A stretch of DNA of 64,000 nt from Rhodovulum kholense (GTDB taxonomy: Bacteria > Pseudomonadota > Alphaproteobacteria > Rhodobacterales > Rhodobacteraceae), in contig NZ_QAYC01000001.1 of assembly GCF_003053725.1 (NCBI RefSeq), positions 124,001-188,000 of the forward strand. Reading direction: 5' to 3'. A program made the position numbers and the translations under genes. The notes under the pieces were generated by a model. It searched no databases, was not told the DNA's origin, and saw only the letters and a list, made by a program, of their open reading frames with translations. This document shows, piece by piece, positions 18,373 to 27,545 of this stretch; the stretch's first letter is position 1, and each line of letters starts with the position of its first letter.

Positions 18373-18589
18373 TGCCAGCCGCCGGTCCCGCCGCTTGGCC
18401 CTCGGCTGCGACAGCCCGACTCGCGCCGGTCTCCCGTCCCGGTCAGCCTTTACAGGCCGTTAACAGCCGCGCTCCAGGCTCTGCGCACCTGAGCCGCGGT
18501 GTCGCAGACGGGCGTTCTGGTCCTTTGGTCGTCTTGACCCATCCCGCGGTTTGCATAAGTTGCGCCAAAAGCAATTCGGAGAGCCGCGC

Positions 18590-18763
18590 ATGTCTGAGAA
18601 TAACTCGAGCTACGACGAACTGGTGCCCGCATCCGCTGCCAAGTGGATCGGTCTGGTGGGGGGGGTGCTCTTCCCGCTGTTCCTCGGCGTCGTCGGCGCC
18701 CATGTGTACTATGCCGGAAGCGGCACCCAGCAAGCCCAGGTCTTCCCGCTTCCCGACGAATAA
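18590..18763 (+). CDS. Small single-pass membrane protein of unknown function inside the sarcosine oxidase operon
   Basis: 57 residues starting MSENNSSYDELVPASAAKW, followed by one strongly hydrophobic helix (about residues 21-43: IGLVGGVLFPLFLGVVGAHV) and a short polar tail ending in PLPDE. No family is recognised. The start is supported by an upstream GGAGAG. It lies 217 bp after soxB and 60 bp before soxD, in the same direction. Reasons to believe it: credible ribosome binding site, acidic hydrophilic N-terminus, one clean helix and normal codon usage. No known sarcosine oxidase subunit corresponds to it. Confidence 0.6.
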   Translation: MSENNSSYDELVPASAAKWIGLVGGVLFPLFLGVVGAHVYYAGSGTQQAQVFPLPDE

Positions 18764-18823
18764 TCCGGGGGCCCGTCACCGCGCCCCCGTCCGCCAGTCA
18801 CTGAACCGGACCGAGGGGGCGCG

Positions 18824-19153
18824 ATGCTTGTCCTGACTTGTCCCTGCTGCGGCGCCGCCGCAGAGGAAACCGAACTGGCCCCGGGCGGCGAGGCGCATAT
18901 CGCGCGCGTCGGCCCGGGCGCGGATGCCGAGGCATTCGAGGCCTATCTCTTCCATCGCAAGAACCCCAAGGGCGTTCACTTCGAACGCTGGCGCCACGCC
19001 CATGGCTGCGGCAAGTGGTTCCATGCGGCGCGCAACACGGTGACGCTGGAAGTCTACGGCACCTATCCCGCCCAGACCCCCGAGCCGCCGCGCGAGCTTC
19101 TCGACAAGATTGCCGCCCGGGTGCCGGGCTTTGCCTGGGAGGGCCGGGCATGA
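18824..19153 (+). CDS. soxD: Sarcosine oxidase delta subunit
   Basis: 109 residues. The zinc-binding motif of the delta subunit is present: LTCPCCGAAAEETEL at the N-terminus, with further ligands in RHAHGCGKWFHAARNT. The conserved sequence FEAYLFHRKNPKGVHFERW is characteristic. It is a structural subunit of the heterotetrameric sarcosine oxidase. Its TGA overlaps the soxA ATG (ATGA at 19150-19153), so the two are coupled in translation. Confidence 0.95.
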   Translation: MLVLTCPCCGAAAEETELAPGGEAHIARVGPGADAEAFEAYLFHRKNPKGVHFERWRHAHGCGKWFHAARNTVTLEVYGTYPAQTPEPPRELLDKIAARVPGFAWEGRA

Positions 19154-22100
19154 GCTTTCGCCTGTCTTCGGGCGGTCGCCTGATCGACCGCAGCGCGCGT
19201 CTGGGATTTGCCTTCGACGGGGCCGAGTGCCACGGGTTCGCGGGCGACACGCTGGCCTCGGCGCTGCTGGCCAATGACCGGATGCTGGTCGGCCGGTCCT
19301 TCAAGTATCACCGCCCGCGCGGCATCGTCGCCTCGGGTGCCGAGGAGCCGAACGCCCTTGTGGGTCTTGGCACCCGCGGCCGGTTCGAGCCGAACCAGCG
19401 CACCACCACGACCGAGCTGTTCGACGGGCTGGTGGCGGAAAGCCAGAACCGCTTTCCCTCGCTTGCCTTCGATATCGGCGCGATCAACAGCAAGCTGTCG
19501 CGCTTTCTGCCCGCGGGCTTCTACTATAAGACATTCCTCAAGCCCGCGGCCTTCTGGGAACACATCTACGAACCGCTGATCCGGCAATCGGCCGGACTTG
19601 GCCGGGCGCCGTCCGAGCAAGATCCCGACAGCTACGAACATTTCCACGTCCATATCGATGTGCTGATCGTCGGCGGCGGGGTCGCCGGGTTGCAGGCGGC
19701 GCTGGTCGCGGGCCGGGCGGGCGCGCGGGTTCTGATCGTCGAGCAGACCGCCCATTGGGGCGGTCGCGCTCCGGTCGACGGGGTCGAGATCGAGGGGCAC
19801 CCGGCCGAGGCCTGGGTCGCGCAGACCGTGGCGACCCTGTCTGGCATGGCGAATGTCACGCTCCGGCTGCGCTGTCAGGGCGTGGGCATTTACGATCACG
19901 GCTTTGCCCTGGCCCATGAGCGGCTGACCGACCACGCACCGGACGCGGGCGGCCCGCGCCATCGGTTGTGGAAGATCCGCACCCGGCAGGTGATCGTCGC
20001 GGCCGGGGCGCTGGAACGGCCGCTGGCCTTCCCGGGCAATGACGTGCCGGGCGTGATGCTGGCCTCGGCGGTGCGCGACTTCGTGGAGAACTGGGCGGTC
20101 GCGCCCGGCCGCCGCACTGTCGTTCTGACCAACAATGACGACGCCTATCGCACCGCGCTGTGCCTGCTGGAGGCGGGGCTCGAGGTGCCCGCGATCCTCG
20201 ACACCCGCGCCGTCGCCGACGGGCCGCTGGCAAGGACCGCGCTGAAGGCCGGGATCGAGGTCCGGACCGGCATGACCGTGGTCGATGTGGCGGGCGGCAA
20301 GCGGGTCCGGTCGGTCGGGATCGGTCCGGTCGACGGCAAGGGCTATCCGACCGACCGCATTGCCTGCGACGCGGTGGCGATGTCGGGCGGCTGGTCGCCC
20401 GCCGTCCATCTGTGGTCCCATGCGGGCGGCAAGCTGTTCTGGGACGCCAAGCAGGCCAGCTTCCGCCCCGATGCCGAACGCGCGCCGAAATCCCATGACG
20501 GGGGCACCTTCGTCCACGCCGCGGGGGCCGCGAATGGCGCGCTGCTGGCCAAGCGCTGCCAGCTCGATGCGGCGCGGGCCGGGGCGGCCGCGGCGCTGGC
20601 CGCGGGCTTTGACGCCGAACCGGTCGATGCGGTCGCCTCGGCGCCCGAGCAGAAGCCGGTCGAGCCCGCCTGGATCCTGCCGCGCCGGGCGGGGCCCGAG
20701 CTGAGGATGAAGATGTTCCTCGACTACCAGAACGACGTGAAGGTGTCGGACGTCCAGCTGGCCGCGCGCGAGGGCTATGAAAGCGTCGAACATACCAAGC
20801 GCTACACAACGCTCGGCATGGCGACGGATCAGGGCAAGCTGTCCAACGTCAACGGTCTGGCGATCCTGGCCGATGCCCTGGGCGCCGAGATCCCGGCCGT
20901 CGGCACCACGACCTTCCGGCCGCCCTACACGCCCCTGACCTTCGGCGCCATCGCGGGCCCCGGCATCGGCGAGACCTTCCAGCCGTTGCGGCGCACGCCG
21001 ATGCAGGACTGGCACGAGGAGCAGGGCGCCCATTTCGAACCTGTCGGCCACTGGCGCCGCCCCTATTGCTACCCCCGCAAGGGCGAAAGCCACGGCGCCG
21101 CGATCCGGCGCGAGGTTCTGGCGGTCCGCGAGGCGGTGGGGCTGCTCGATGCCTCGACGCTGGGCAAGATCTTCGTCAAGGGGCCTGATGCGGGCGTCTT
21201 CCTCGACCGGGTCTATACCAACATGATGTCGACCCTGAAGGTCGGCCGCTGCCGCTATGGCCTGATGTGTTCGGAAAACGGCTTCCTGATGGATGACGGC
21301 GTGGTGGCGCGGCTGTCCGAAGACAGCTTCCTGTGCCACACCACCTCGGGCGGGGCCGAGCATGTGCACCAGCACATGGAGGAATGGCTCCAGACCGAAT
21401 GGTGGGACCTCAAGGTCCATGTGGTCAACCAGACCGAACAGTTCGCCCAGATCGCCGTCGCGGGCCCGAAGGCACGCGAGGTGCTGGACCGGCTGGGGGG
21501 CATGGATCTGTCGAAGGAGGCGCTGCCCTTCATGGCCTGGACCGAGGGCGAGCTTGGCGGCTTCCCGGTGCGGGTCTACCGGATTTCCTTCTCGGGCGAG
21601 TTGAGCTTCGAGATCGCGGTGCGGGCCGGGCAGGGGCGGGCCTTCTGGGATGCCTGTCTGGCGGCCGGGGCCGATCTGGGGATCGCGCCCTATGGCACCG
21701 AGGCTCTGCATGTGCTGCGGGCCGAGAAGGGCTTCATCATGATCGGCGACGAAAGCGACGGCACGGTGATCCCGCAGGATCTGGGGCTCGACTGGGCGGT
21801 GTCGAAGAAGAAGGACGACTTCATCGGCAAGCGCGCGCAGGAACGCAGCCACATGACCGACCCGACCCGCTGGAAGCTTGTCGGGCTGGAAACGCCCGAC
21901 GGGTCGGTCCTGCCGGACGGGGTCTATGCGGCGGCGCCGGGGCGCAATGCCAATGGCCAGCGCAACACGCAGGGCCGCGTGACCTCGACCTACTATTCGC
22001 CGACGCTCAGGCGGGGCATCGCCATGGGGCTTGTCCTGCACGGACCCGACCGCATGGGCGAGGTGATCGCCTTCACCTGCGCCGATGGCAGCACGCGCGA

Positions 22101-22158
22101 GGCCCGGATCGTCAGCCCGGTCTTCTACGACCCGGAAGGGGAGAAACAGAATGTCTGA
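19150..22158 (+). CDS. soxA: Sarcosine oxidase alpha subunit
   Basis: 1002 residues from the ATG at 19150 overlapping soxD. N-terminal 2Fe-2S-like fold without the cluster cysteines (SFKYHRPRGIVASGAEEPNA); pyridine-nucleotide domain with VLIVGGGVAGLQAALVAGRA and IVAAGALERPLAFPGNDVPG; C-terminal glycine-cleavage-T-protein-like half (about residue 600 on: VGLLDASTLGKIFVKGPDAG, LHVLRAEKGFIMIGDESDGT) that binds tetrahydrofolate and receives the methylene group as 5,10-methylene-THF. The alpha subunit also holds tightly bound NAD+. It overlaps soxG by 8 bp. Confidence 0.96.
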   Translation: MSFRLSSGGRLIDRSARLGFAFDGAECHGFAGDTLASALLANDRMLVGRSFKYHRPRGIVASGAEEPNALVGLGTRGRFEPNQRTTTTELFDGLVAESQNRFPSLAFDIGAINSKLSRFLPAGFYYKTFLKPAAFWEHIYEPLIRQSAGLGRAPSEQDPDSYEHFHVHIDVLIVGGGVAGLQAALVAGRAGARVLIVEQTAHWGGRAPVDGVEIEGHPAEAWVAQTVATLSGMANVTLRLRCQGVGIYDHGFALAHERLTDHAPDAGGPRHRLWKIRTRQVIVAAGALERPLAFPGNDVPGVMLASAVRDFVENWAVAPGRRTVVLTNNDDAYRTALCLLEAGLEVPAILDTRAVADGPLARTALKAGIEVRTGMTVVDVAGGKRVRSVGIGPVDGKGYPTDRIACDAVAMSGGWSPAVHLWSHAGGKLFWDAKQASFRPDAERAPKSHDGGTFVHAAGAANGALLAKRCQLDAARAGAAAALAAGFDAEPVDAVASAPEQKPVEPAWILPRRAGPELRMKMFLDYQNDVKVSDVQLAAREGYESVEHTKRYTTLGMATDQGKLSNVNGLAILADALGAEIPAVGTTTFRPPYTPLTFGAIAGPGIGETFQPLRRTPMQDWHEEQGAHFEPVGHWRRPYCYPRKGESHGAAIRREVLAVREAVGLLDASTLGKIFVKGPDAGVFLDRVYTNMMSTLKVGRCRYGLMCSENGFLMDDGVVARLSEDSFLCHTTSGGAEHVHQHMEEWLQTEWWDLKVHVVNQTEQFAQIAVAGPKAREVLDRLGGMDLSKEALPFMAWTEGELGGFPVRVYRISFSGELSFEIAVRAGQGRAFWDACLAAGADLGIAPYGTEALHVLRAEKGFIMIGDESDGTVIPQDLGLDWAVSKKKDDFIGKRAQERSHMTDPTRWKLVGLETPDGSVLPDGVYAAAPGRNANGQRNTQGRVTSTYYSPTLRRGIAMGLVLHGPDRMGEVIAFTCADGSTREARIVSPVFYDPEGEKQNV

Positions 22159-22750
22159 ACCCGTGACTGCATCGGTGTCGGCGCCGGTTTCCGCCCTGGG
22201 CGGCTTCCGCGCCGACGGGCTGGCCCGGATCGAGGAGGGGCCGCTGCAGGGCATGATCGCGCTCAAGGGCGATCTGGCGGATGCGAAGCTCCGCAATGCC
22301 GCGACCGGGGTGACCGGCATCGACCTGCCGGGCGAACTGGAGGGGACCATCGAGGGCGACCGGGGGCTCGCCTGGATGGCGCCGGACGAATTGCTGCTGT
22401 TCCTGCCCTATGCCGAGGTGCCGCGCACGATCGAGACGCTGGGGCGCGCGCTGAAAGCACGCCATGCCACGGTCGCCGACATGTCGGACGCGCGCGCGGT
22501 CTTCCGGCTTTACGGCACGGGCGGGCGCGAGGTTCTGGCCCGGCTGACACCCGCCGACATGGCGCCCGGCGCGTTCCGGCCCGGCGGTTTCCGGCGGACC
22601 CGGCTGGCCCAGGTGCCCGCCGCGATCTGGTGCGAAAGCAACGACCGCTTCGGGGTGATCTGTTTCCGCTCGGTGGCCGTATACGTCCGGGACCTGCTTG
22701 CCGCTGCGACGGCAGCGCCCTCTGCGGACTATTTCGGCAGAGGGGGTTGA
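22151..22750 (+). CDS. soxG: Sarcosine oxidase gamma subunit
   Basis: 199 residues from ATG 22151, within GGGGAGAAACAGAATG at the end of soxA. GcvT-like fold remnants: LQGMIALKGDLADAKLRNAA, AWMAPDELLLFLPYAEV, ARAVFRLYGTGGREVLARLT and ICFRSVAVYVRDLLAAA. This is the smallest folate-domain-related subunit of the heterotetramer, found last in sox operons. It completes soxBDAG. Its TGA sits inside a possible -35 element of the following sodB gene. Confidence 0.93.
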   Translation: MSEPVTASVSAPVSALGGFRADGLARIEEGPLQGMIALKGDLADAKLRNAATGVTGIDLPGELEGTIEGDRGLAWMAPDELLLFLPYAEVPRTIETLGRALKARHATVADMSDARAVFRLYGTGGREVLARLTPADMAPGAFRPGGFRRTRLAQVPAAIWCESNDRFGVICFRSVAVYVRDLLAAATAAPSADYFGRGG

Positions 22751-22777
22751 CGATCTGGCTTTGCGCTCTCCATCTAG
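22747..22777 (+). promoter_or_regulatory. Weak candidate promoter for superoxide dismutase
   Basis: TTGACG at 22747-22752 overlaps the soxG stop codon, and ATCTAG-like sequence lies 19 bp on. Spacing is long and the -10 imperfect. A very strong Shine-Dalgarno (AAAGGAGG, about 22805-22812) precedes the sodB ATG. Confidence 0.35.
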
Positions 22778-22819
22778 GCCAAAGTGACGCAGTTCGTTAA
22801 CGAAAAAGGAGGTCTTTTG

Positions 22820-23428
22820 ATGGCTTTCGAACTTCCCGCCCTTCCCTATGCGCATGACGCGCTGTCCGACAGCGGCATGTCCAAGGAAACGCTGGAATAT
22901 CACCATGACATTCACCACAAGGCTTATGTCGACAACGGCAACAAGCTGATCGAAGGCACCGAATGGGCCGACAAGCCCGTCGAGGAGATCGTCAAGGGCA
23001 CCTATCAGAGCGGCGCGGTGGCCCAGTCGGGGATCTTCAACAACGCCTCGCAGCACTGGAACCACACCCAGTTCTGGGAAATGATGTCGCCGAAGCCGGT
23101 GGCGATGCCCTCCGAGCTTGAATCGCGCCTGAAGGACGCCTTCGGCTCGGTCGAGAAATTCAAGGAAGACTTCGCCGCCGCCGGGGCCGGTCAGTTCGGG
23201 TCCGGCTGGGCCTGGCTGGTGGTCGATAGCGACGGCACGCTGAAGGTCACCAAGACCGAGAACGGCGTGAACCCGCTGTGCTTCGGCCAGACCGCGCTTC
23301 TGGGCTGCGACGTGTGGGAGCATTCCTACTACATCGACTTCCGCAACAAGCGGCCGGCCTACCTGACCAACTTCCTCGACAAGCTGGTCAACTGGGAAAA
23401 CGTGGCGCAGCGTCTGTCGAACGCCTGA
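22820..23428 (+). CDS. sodB: Superoxide dismutase, Fe type
   Basis: 202 residues from ATG 22820; an in-frame GTG at 22784 would start inside the leader and ignores the AAAGGAGG site. Metal ligands: His in LEYHHDIHHKAYVDNGNK, His in NNASQHWNHTQFWE, Asp and His in GCDVWEHSYYIDFRNKRP. The Gln before WNH (ASQHWNH) is the residue position typical of iron SODs, although GAGQFGSGWAWLV also carries Gln and a cambialistic enzyme cannot be excluded. Cytosolic; converts superoxide to oxygen and hydrogen peroxide. It directly follows sarcosine oxidase, an enzyme that releases hydrogen peroxide, but it ends in its own terminator. Confidence 0.95.
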   Translation: MAFELPALPYAHDALSDSGMSKETLEYHHDIHHKAYVDNGNKLIEGTEWADKPVEEIVKGTYQSGAVAQSGIFNNASQHWNHTQFWEMMSPKPVAMPSELESRLKDAFGSVEKFKEDFAAAGAGQFGSGWAWLVVDSDGTLKVTKTENGVNPLCFGQTALLGCDVWEHSYYIDFRNKRPAYLTNFLDKLVNWENVAQRLSNA

Positions 23429-23440
23429 CGCTGCCGCGAT

Positions 23441-23460
23441 CGATCCGGCCCCCCGGATCG
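23441..23460 (+). repeat. Hairpin just after sodB
   Basis: CGATCCGG at 23441-23448 and CCGGATCG at 23453-23460 form a perfect 8-bp stem with a CCCC loop. There is no T-run, so it probably stabilises the 3' end rather than terminating alone; the true terminator follows. Confidence 0.5.
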
Positions 23461-23474
23461 CCTGACCTCATCGG

Positions 23475-23513
23475 ACCCCGCCCGGCCTCCGCGCCGTGGC
23501 GGGGTTTCTCTTT
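23475..23513 (+). terminator. Rho-independent terminator of sodB
   Basis: ACCCCGCC (23475-23482) pairs with GGCGGGGT (23498-23505), followed at once by TTCTCTTT. Stem, loop and T-rich tail are all present. Confidence 0.82.
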
Positions 23514-23588
23514 CCGCGCGGCCGCGGCTCCGGCTTTCCTTCGTGCGGGCGTTGCGCTAAAGCGCAGCCAACCAGACGGGAGAGCCCC

Positions 23589-24635
23589 ATGAGCGAGCGG
23601 AAGAACGGCCTGACCTATGCCGAGGCGGGCGTGGATATCGACGCAGGCAATGCGCTCGTCGAGCGGATCAAGCCGGCCGCCAAGCGGACCGGGCGGGCCG
23701 GGACCGTCGCCGGGCTGGGCGGGTTCGGCGCGCTGTTCGATCTGAAGGCTGCGGGCTATCTCGACCCGGTGCTGGTGGCCGCGACCGATGGCGTCGGCAC
23801 CAAGCTTCGGATCGCCATCGATACCGGCCATCTCGACGGGGTCGGCATCGATCTGGTGGCGATGTGCGTCAACGATCTGGTCTGCCAGGGCGCCGAGCCG
23901 CTGTTCTTCCTGGACTATTTCGCGACCGGCAAGCTTGAGATCGACGAGGCGGCGCGGGTGATCGAGGGCATCGCCGAGGGCTGCCTGCGCTCTGGCTGCG
24001 CGCTGATCGGGGGCGAGACCGCCGAGATGCCGGGCATGTATCATGGCGGCGACTTCGATCTGGCGGGCTTTGCCGTCGGCGCGATGGAACGCGGCCACGA
24101 TCTGCCCGCCAACGTGGCCGAGGGCGACGTGCTTCTGGGGCTGGCCTCGGACGGGGTGCATTCGAACGGCTATTCGCTGGTCCGCAAGGTGGTCGAGGTC
24201 GCGGGCCTTGGCTGGGACGCGCCCGCGCCCTTCGCCGACGGCCCGCTGGGCGCCGCGCTGCTGGCGCCGACCCGGCTTTACGTCAAACCGGCGCTCGCGG
24301 CGATCCGGGCGGGCGGTGTGCACGGGTTGGCCCATATCACCGGCGGCGGGCTGACCGAGAACCTGCCGCGCGTGCTGCCCGAGGGCCTGGGCGCGACGGT
24401 CGATCTGTCGACCTGGGATCTGCCGCCCGTCTTCCGCTGGCTGGCCGAAACCGCCGGGCTGGCCGAGGCCGAACTTCTGAAGACCTTCAATGCCGGGATC
24501 GGAATGGTTCTGGTCGTGGCCGAGGACCGGGCCGAGGCGCTGACGGCGCTTCTGGCCGAGACGGGCGAGACCGTGGCCCGGATCGGCCGGGTCGGGCCGG
24601 GGCAGGGGGTCGCCTACGAGGGACGCCTGCTGTGA
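23589..24635 (+). CDS. purM: Phosphoribosylformylglycinamidine cyclo-ligase (AIR synthetase)
   Basis: 348 residues from ATG 23589 (GGGAGAG upstream); longer in-frame extension to 23496 is not supported. Signature sequences: [73 protein letters not shown] and [19 protein letters not shown]. It performs the ATP-dependent ring closure of FGAM to aminoimidazole ribonucleotide in purine synthesis. The GTG of purN overlaps its stop codon, giving a coupled purM-purN operon as in many proteobacteria. Confidence 0.96.
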   Translation: MSERKNGLTYAEAGVDIDAGNALVERIKPAAKRTGRAGTVAGLGGFGALFDLKAAGYLDPVLVAATDGVGTKLRIAIDTGHLDGVGIDLVAMCVNDLVCQGAEPLFFLDYFATGKLEIDEAARVIEGIAEGCLRSGCALIGGETAEMPGMYHGGDFDLAGFAVGAMERGHDLPANVAEGDVLLGLASDGVHSNGYSLVRKVVEVAGLGWDAPAPFADGPLGAALLAPTRLYVKPALAAIRAGGVHGLAHITGGGLTENLPRVLPEGLGATVDLSTWDLPPVFRWLAETAGLAEAELLKTFNAGIGMVLVVAEDRAEALTALLAETGETVARIGRVGPGQGVAYEGRLL

Positions 24636-25231
24636 CCGACCCCAAGCGCGTTGCGATCCTGATCTCGGGATCGGGGTCGAACATGGTGGCGCTTGCCGAA
24701 AGCATGACCGGCGATCATCCGGCGCGCCCGGTGCTGGTGCTGTCGAACGATCCGGGCGCCAAGGGGCTCGACCGGGCGCGCGCCATCGGCATTCCGGTTG
24801 CCGCCGTCGATCACCGCCCCTTCGGCAAGGACCGCGCGGCCTTCGAGGCGGCCTTGATGGACCGGCTGGCCGAGGCGCGTCCCGACATCCTGTGCCTTGC
24901 CGGGTTCATGCGGGTGCTGACCCCGGGGTTCACCGAGGCCTGGGCCGGGCGGATGCTGAACATCCACCCCTCGCTCTTGCCCAACTATCGCGGGCTTCAT
25001 ACCCATGCGCGCGCGCTCGAGGCGGGCGATGCCGAGGCGGGCTGCACCGTCCACGAGGTCACGGCCGAGCTCGATGGCGGGCCGATCCTCGGCCAGGCGC
25101 GGGTGCCGGTGCTGCCGGACGACACCGCCGACACGCTGGCCGCGCGGGTGCTGGTGCAGGAACATGCGCTTTATCCGGCCGTTCTGCGCCGCTTTGCGGC
25201 GGGCGACCGGACGCCGGTTCTGCTGCCCTGA
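24632..25231 (+). CDS. purN: Phosphoribosylglycinamide formyltransferase
   Basis: 199 residues with GTG start overlapping purM by 4 bp. Signature regions: [19 protein letters not shown], the catalytic segment [18 protein letters not shown], and [20 protein letters not shown] with the formyl-transfer His, then [20 protein letters not shown] with the Asp. It transfers formyl from 10-formyl-THF to GAR. Folate supply links it loosely to the sarcosine oxidase methylene-THF product upstream. Confidence 0.96.
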   Translation: MTDPKRVAILISGSGSNMVALAESMTGDHPARPVLVLSNDPGAKGLDRARAIGIPVAAVDHRPFGKDRAAFEAALMDRLAEARPDILCLAGFMRVLTPGFTEAWAGRMLNIHPSLLPNYRGLHTHARALEAGDAEAGCTVHEVTAELDGGPILGQARVPVLPDDTADTLAARVLVQEHALYPAVLRRFAAGDRTPVLLP

Positions 25232-25354
25232 GCCGCGTGCCATGTTGCGAAGGCGGACAGTCAGGGCGATGCGGCCTTTCCATTCTCCGGCGGTTTTACT
25301 ATCACGAACGGGTCGGGGTTCTTGCGAGGTGCTATCGGTTTCATGCGGGCTGAG

Positions 25355-26518
25355 ATGAAGACACTGACCACGACCGAGGCGCTGGCCGCCTTCTGCGAGG
25401 AGGCCGCGAGCGCCCCCTATATCACCATCGACACCGAATTCCTGCGCGAGCGGACCTATTACGCCAAGCTCTGCCTCGTGCAGCTGGCGCTGCCCGCGCG
25501 CGACGGAACCGAGGGCGCGGCCGTGCTGGTCGACCCGCTGGCGGGCGATCTGTCGCTCGAGCCGCTTTACGGGCTTTTCCGCAATCCTTCCGTGGTCAAG
25601 GTGTTCCACGCCGCCCGGCAGGATCTGGAGATCTTCTTCACCGAAGGCAAGGTCTTCCCCGAACCGCTGTTCGACACCCAGGTCGCGGCCATGGTCTGCG
25701 GCTTCGGCGAACAGGTGGGCTACGAGACGCTGGTCCGGAAGATCGCGCGGGCCAATCTCGACAAGACCTCGCGCTTTACCGACTGGTCGCGCCGGCCGCT
25801 GTCGGACGCGCAGAAATCCTATGCGCTGGCCGATGTCACCCATCTGCGGGTGATCTACGAATATCTCGCGGCCGAGCTGGAAAAGACCGGCCGGGCCAAG
25901 TGGTTGCAGGAAGAGCTGAGCGTCCTGACCGACCCCGCGACCTATATCGTCCACCCCGAAGAGGCCTGGCGCCGGGTCAAGACCCGCACCCATTCGGGCA
26001 AGTTCCTCGTCGCGGTCAAGGAGCTGGCGCGGTTCCGCGAAACCTATGCCCAGGCCCGCAACATTCCGCGCAACCGGGTCTACAAGGACGACGCGCTGCT
26101 GGAGCTGGCTTCGACCAAGCCGCAAAGCTTCGAGGACCTGTCGCGCTCGCGGCTGTTGTTGCGCGAGGCGCGGCGGGGCGAGATTGCCGAAGGGATCATC
26201 GCGGCGATTGCCGCGGCCGCCGAGACGCCCCAGGCCGACTATCCGACAATGCCCGACACCGACGACAAGCTGCAGGTGAACCCGGCGCTGGCCGATCTTC
26301 TGCGGGTGCTGCTGAAGGCCAAGTCTGAAGAGGCCGGGGTGGCGCAGAAGCTGATCGCGACCGCCTCCGAGCTGGACGCCATCGCCGCCGGGCGCCGCGA
26401 CGTCCCGGCGCTGCGCGGCTGGCGGGCCGAGGTCTTCGGCGATGACGCGCTGCAACTTTGCGCGGGCAAGATCGCTCTGGCCGCCAAGGGCAGCAACGTG
26501 GTGGTGGTGCCGCTCTAG
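25355..26518 (+). CDS. rnd: Ribonuclease D
   Basis: 387 residues from ATG 25355 (MKTLTTTEALAAFCEEA); in-frame starts at 25322 and 25343 are possible but add only 4 to 11 residues. The DEDDy 3'-5' exonuclease domain shows ITIDTEFLRERTYYAKLCLV (Asp, Glu), VFHAARQDLEIFFTEG (Asp) and SYALADVTHLRVIYEYL (Tyr, Asp). An HRDC domain follows (FRETYAQARNIPRNRVYKDD and FEDLSRSRLLLREARRGEI). It trims the 3' ends of tRNA precursors. It stands alone, about 120 bp after purN. Confidence 0.95.
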   Translation: MKTLTTTEALAAFCEEAASAPYITIDTEFLRERTYYAKLCLVQLALPARDGTEGAAVLVDPLAGDLSLEPLYGLFRNPSVVKVFHAARQDLEIFFTEGKVFPEPLFDTQVAAMVCGFGEQVGYETLVRKIARANLDKTSRFTDWSRRPLSDAQKSYALADVTHLRVIYEYLAAELEKTGRAKWLQEELSVLTDPATYIVHPEEAWRRVKTRTHSGKFLVAVKELARFRETYAQARNIPRNRVYKDDALLELASTKPQSFEDLSRSRLLLREARRGEIAEGIIAAIAAAAETPQADYPTMPDTDDKLQVNPALADLLRVLLKAKSEEAGVAQKLIATASELDAIAAGRRDVPALRGWRAEVFGDDALQLCAGKIALAAKGSNVVVVPL

Positions 26519-26549
26519 GCGACGGGCGGGACGGCCCCGTCCGCGGGGC

Positions 26550-26849
26550 TCACCTGGGTCGTTTGCATTCGTAGGCGCGGGCGATGAGGCGCTTGTTCCG
26601 GTCGCGCCAGTAGATCGCCTCGCTCGACGTGTTGCGGGAGCTGAACGCCCTCACCTTCGCATCGCTGACGGCTAGCTTCCGTTCCAGTTCGCTGCAAGGG
26701 ATATATTCGGGGGGCGTTTCGGTCTCGATGAGCCGCGCCTGCGAGGCCGCCGTCGGGCCCTGACCCGTCGTCAGGGCGGTGTCGTTGGGCTGGCAGGCGG
26801 CAAGGACGGTCGTGCCGCAGACGATTAGGGAAACAAGCCTGATCTTCAT
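26550..26849 (-). CDS. Small putative lipoprotein
   Basis: 99 residues, starting MKIRLVSLIVCGTTVLAACQ, a lipoprotein signal with lipobox LAAC. A longer in-frame extension upstream is not needed. The mature part holds two more cysteines (EYIPCSEL and ARAYECKRPR) that may form a disulfide, and a polar helical segment between. No known family. A GGAGG-type site precedes the ATG. It lies between rnd and another lipoprotein gene and is transcribed towards rnd. Confidence 0.65.
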   Translation of the reverse strand: MKIRLVSLIVCGTTVLAACQPNDTALTTGQGPTAASQARLIETETPPEYIPCSELERKLAVSDAKVRAFSSRNTSSEAIYWRDRNKRLIARAYECKRPR

Positions 26850-26940
26850 GATGTCCTCCGTCACCGTGACTGTCTGGTCGGTCCGTGCACGGAGCCGCGC
26901 ATCACCGCGCGGGACCGTGTTATCTTGGCGACCGGCCGCC

Positions 26941-27414
26941 TTAGCGGCGCGCCTGGCGCTGGTTCTGGGCGCCGCGCACGAGGATGGTGCGGATGCCTTC
27001 GAGATCCTGATCCGACAGGAACCGCGCGGCCGTGACCAGCCGCGACGGCTCGGTGCCGACGGGGGTGGCGGTGCCGGGGGACGCGATGCGGAAATCGTAG
27101 ACCAGCGTGTCGGTCGGGGCGTCGGCATCGGATTCGACCCGCACCAGTTCAGCATTCCAGAACCCCTGACGGACCGGCAGACCGGTCGCGGTCACGATGG
27201 CGCCGCCCGGGGCGCGGTCGATGCTCATCTCGACCACCTGGTCGACCAGCGCGCGCGGGTCTTCGTCCTTGGCGGTCCGGACCTGCGTTTCGGTGGTCTC
27301 GGCCTCGGTCGAGCTGCGGAACCAGTTGAACGGGTTGATCCGCGACTCGCGCACGGTCCCGCAGGCGGAGAGGGCGAGCGCCGCGCAGAGCACGGCCGAA
27401 AGCGATGATTTCAT
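26941..27414 (-). CDS. Conserved lipoprotein of unknown function
   Basis: 157 residues from ATG 27414: MKSSLSAVLCAALALSACG is a lipoprotein signal (lipobox LSAC). The mature region contains NPFNWFRSSTE, a helical stretch and GFWNAELVRVESDADAPTDT plus LVYDFRIASPG. I associate such proteins with conserved hypothetical lipoproteins of Rhodobacterales but recognise no functional domain. Probably anchored in the outer membrane. Divergent from sufE. Confidence 0.7.
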   Translation of the reverse strand: MKSSLSAVLCAALALSACGTVRESRINPFNWFRSSTEAETTETQVRTAKDEDPRALVDQVVEMSIDRAPGGAIVTATGLPVRQGFWNAELVRVESDADAPTDTLVYDFRIASPGTATPVGTEPSRLVTAARFLSDQDLEGIRTILVRGAQNQRQARR

Positions 27415-27545
27415 GGGCAGGCCCCCGGTTGCTTCGTCCAATCGGTTAGCCGAAACCGGCGCGGTTGAAAAGCCGGTCTGGCCCCGAAGCTGGACCTTTG
27501 CCCGGGCCGGGGCTAGTCAGGGACAGTCAGGCAAGGAGAGACGAC

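Noticed and set aside
18838-19149. N-terminal extension of soxA in frame to 18838
   Set aside because: It covers soxD in another frame. The conserved SoxA start is the ATG at 19150, which overlaps the soxD stop codon.
19063-22350. Minus-strand frame of 1095 codons opposite soxA
   Set aside because: Shadow of soxA in high-GC DNA; no recognisable domains.
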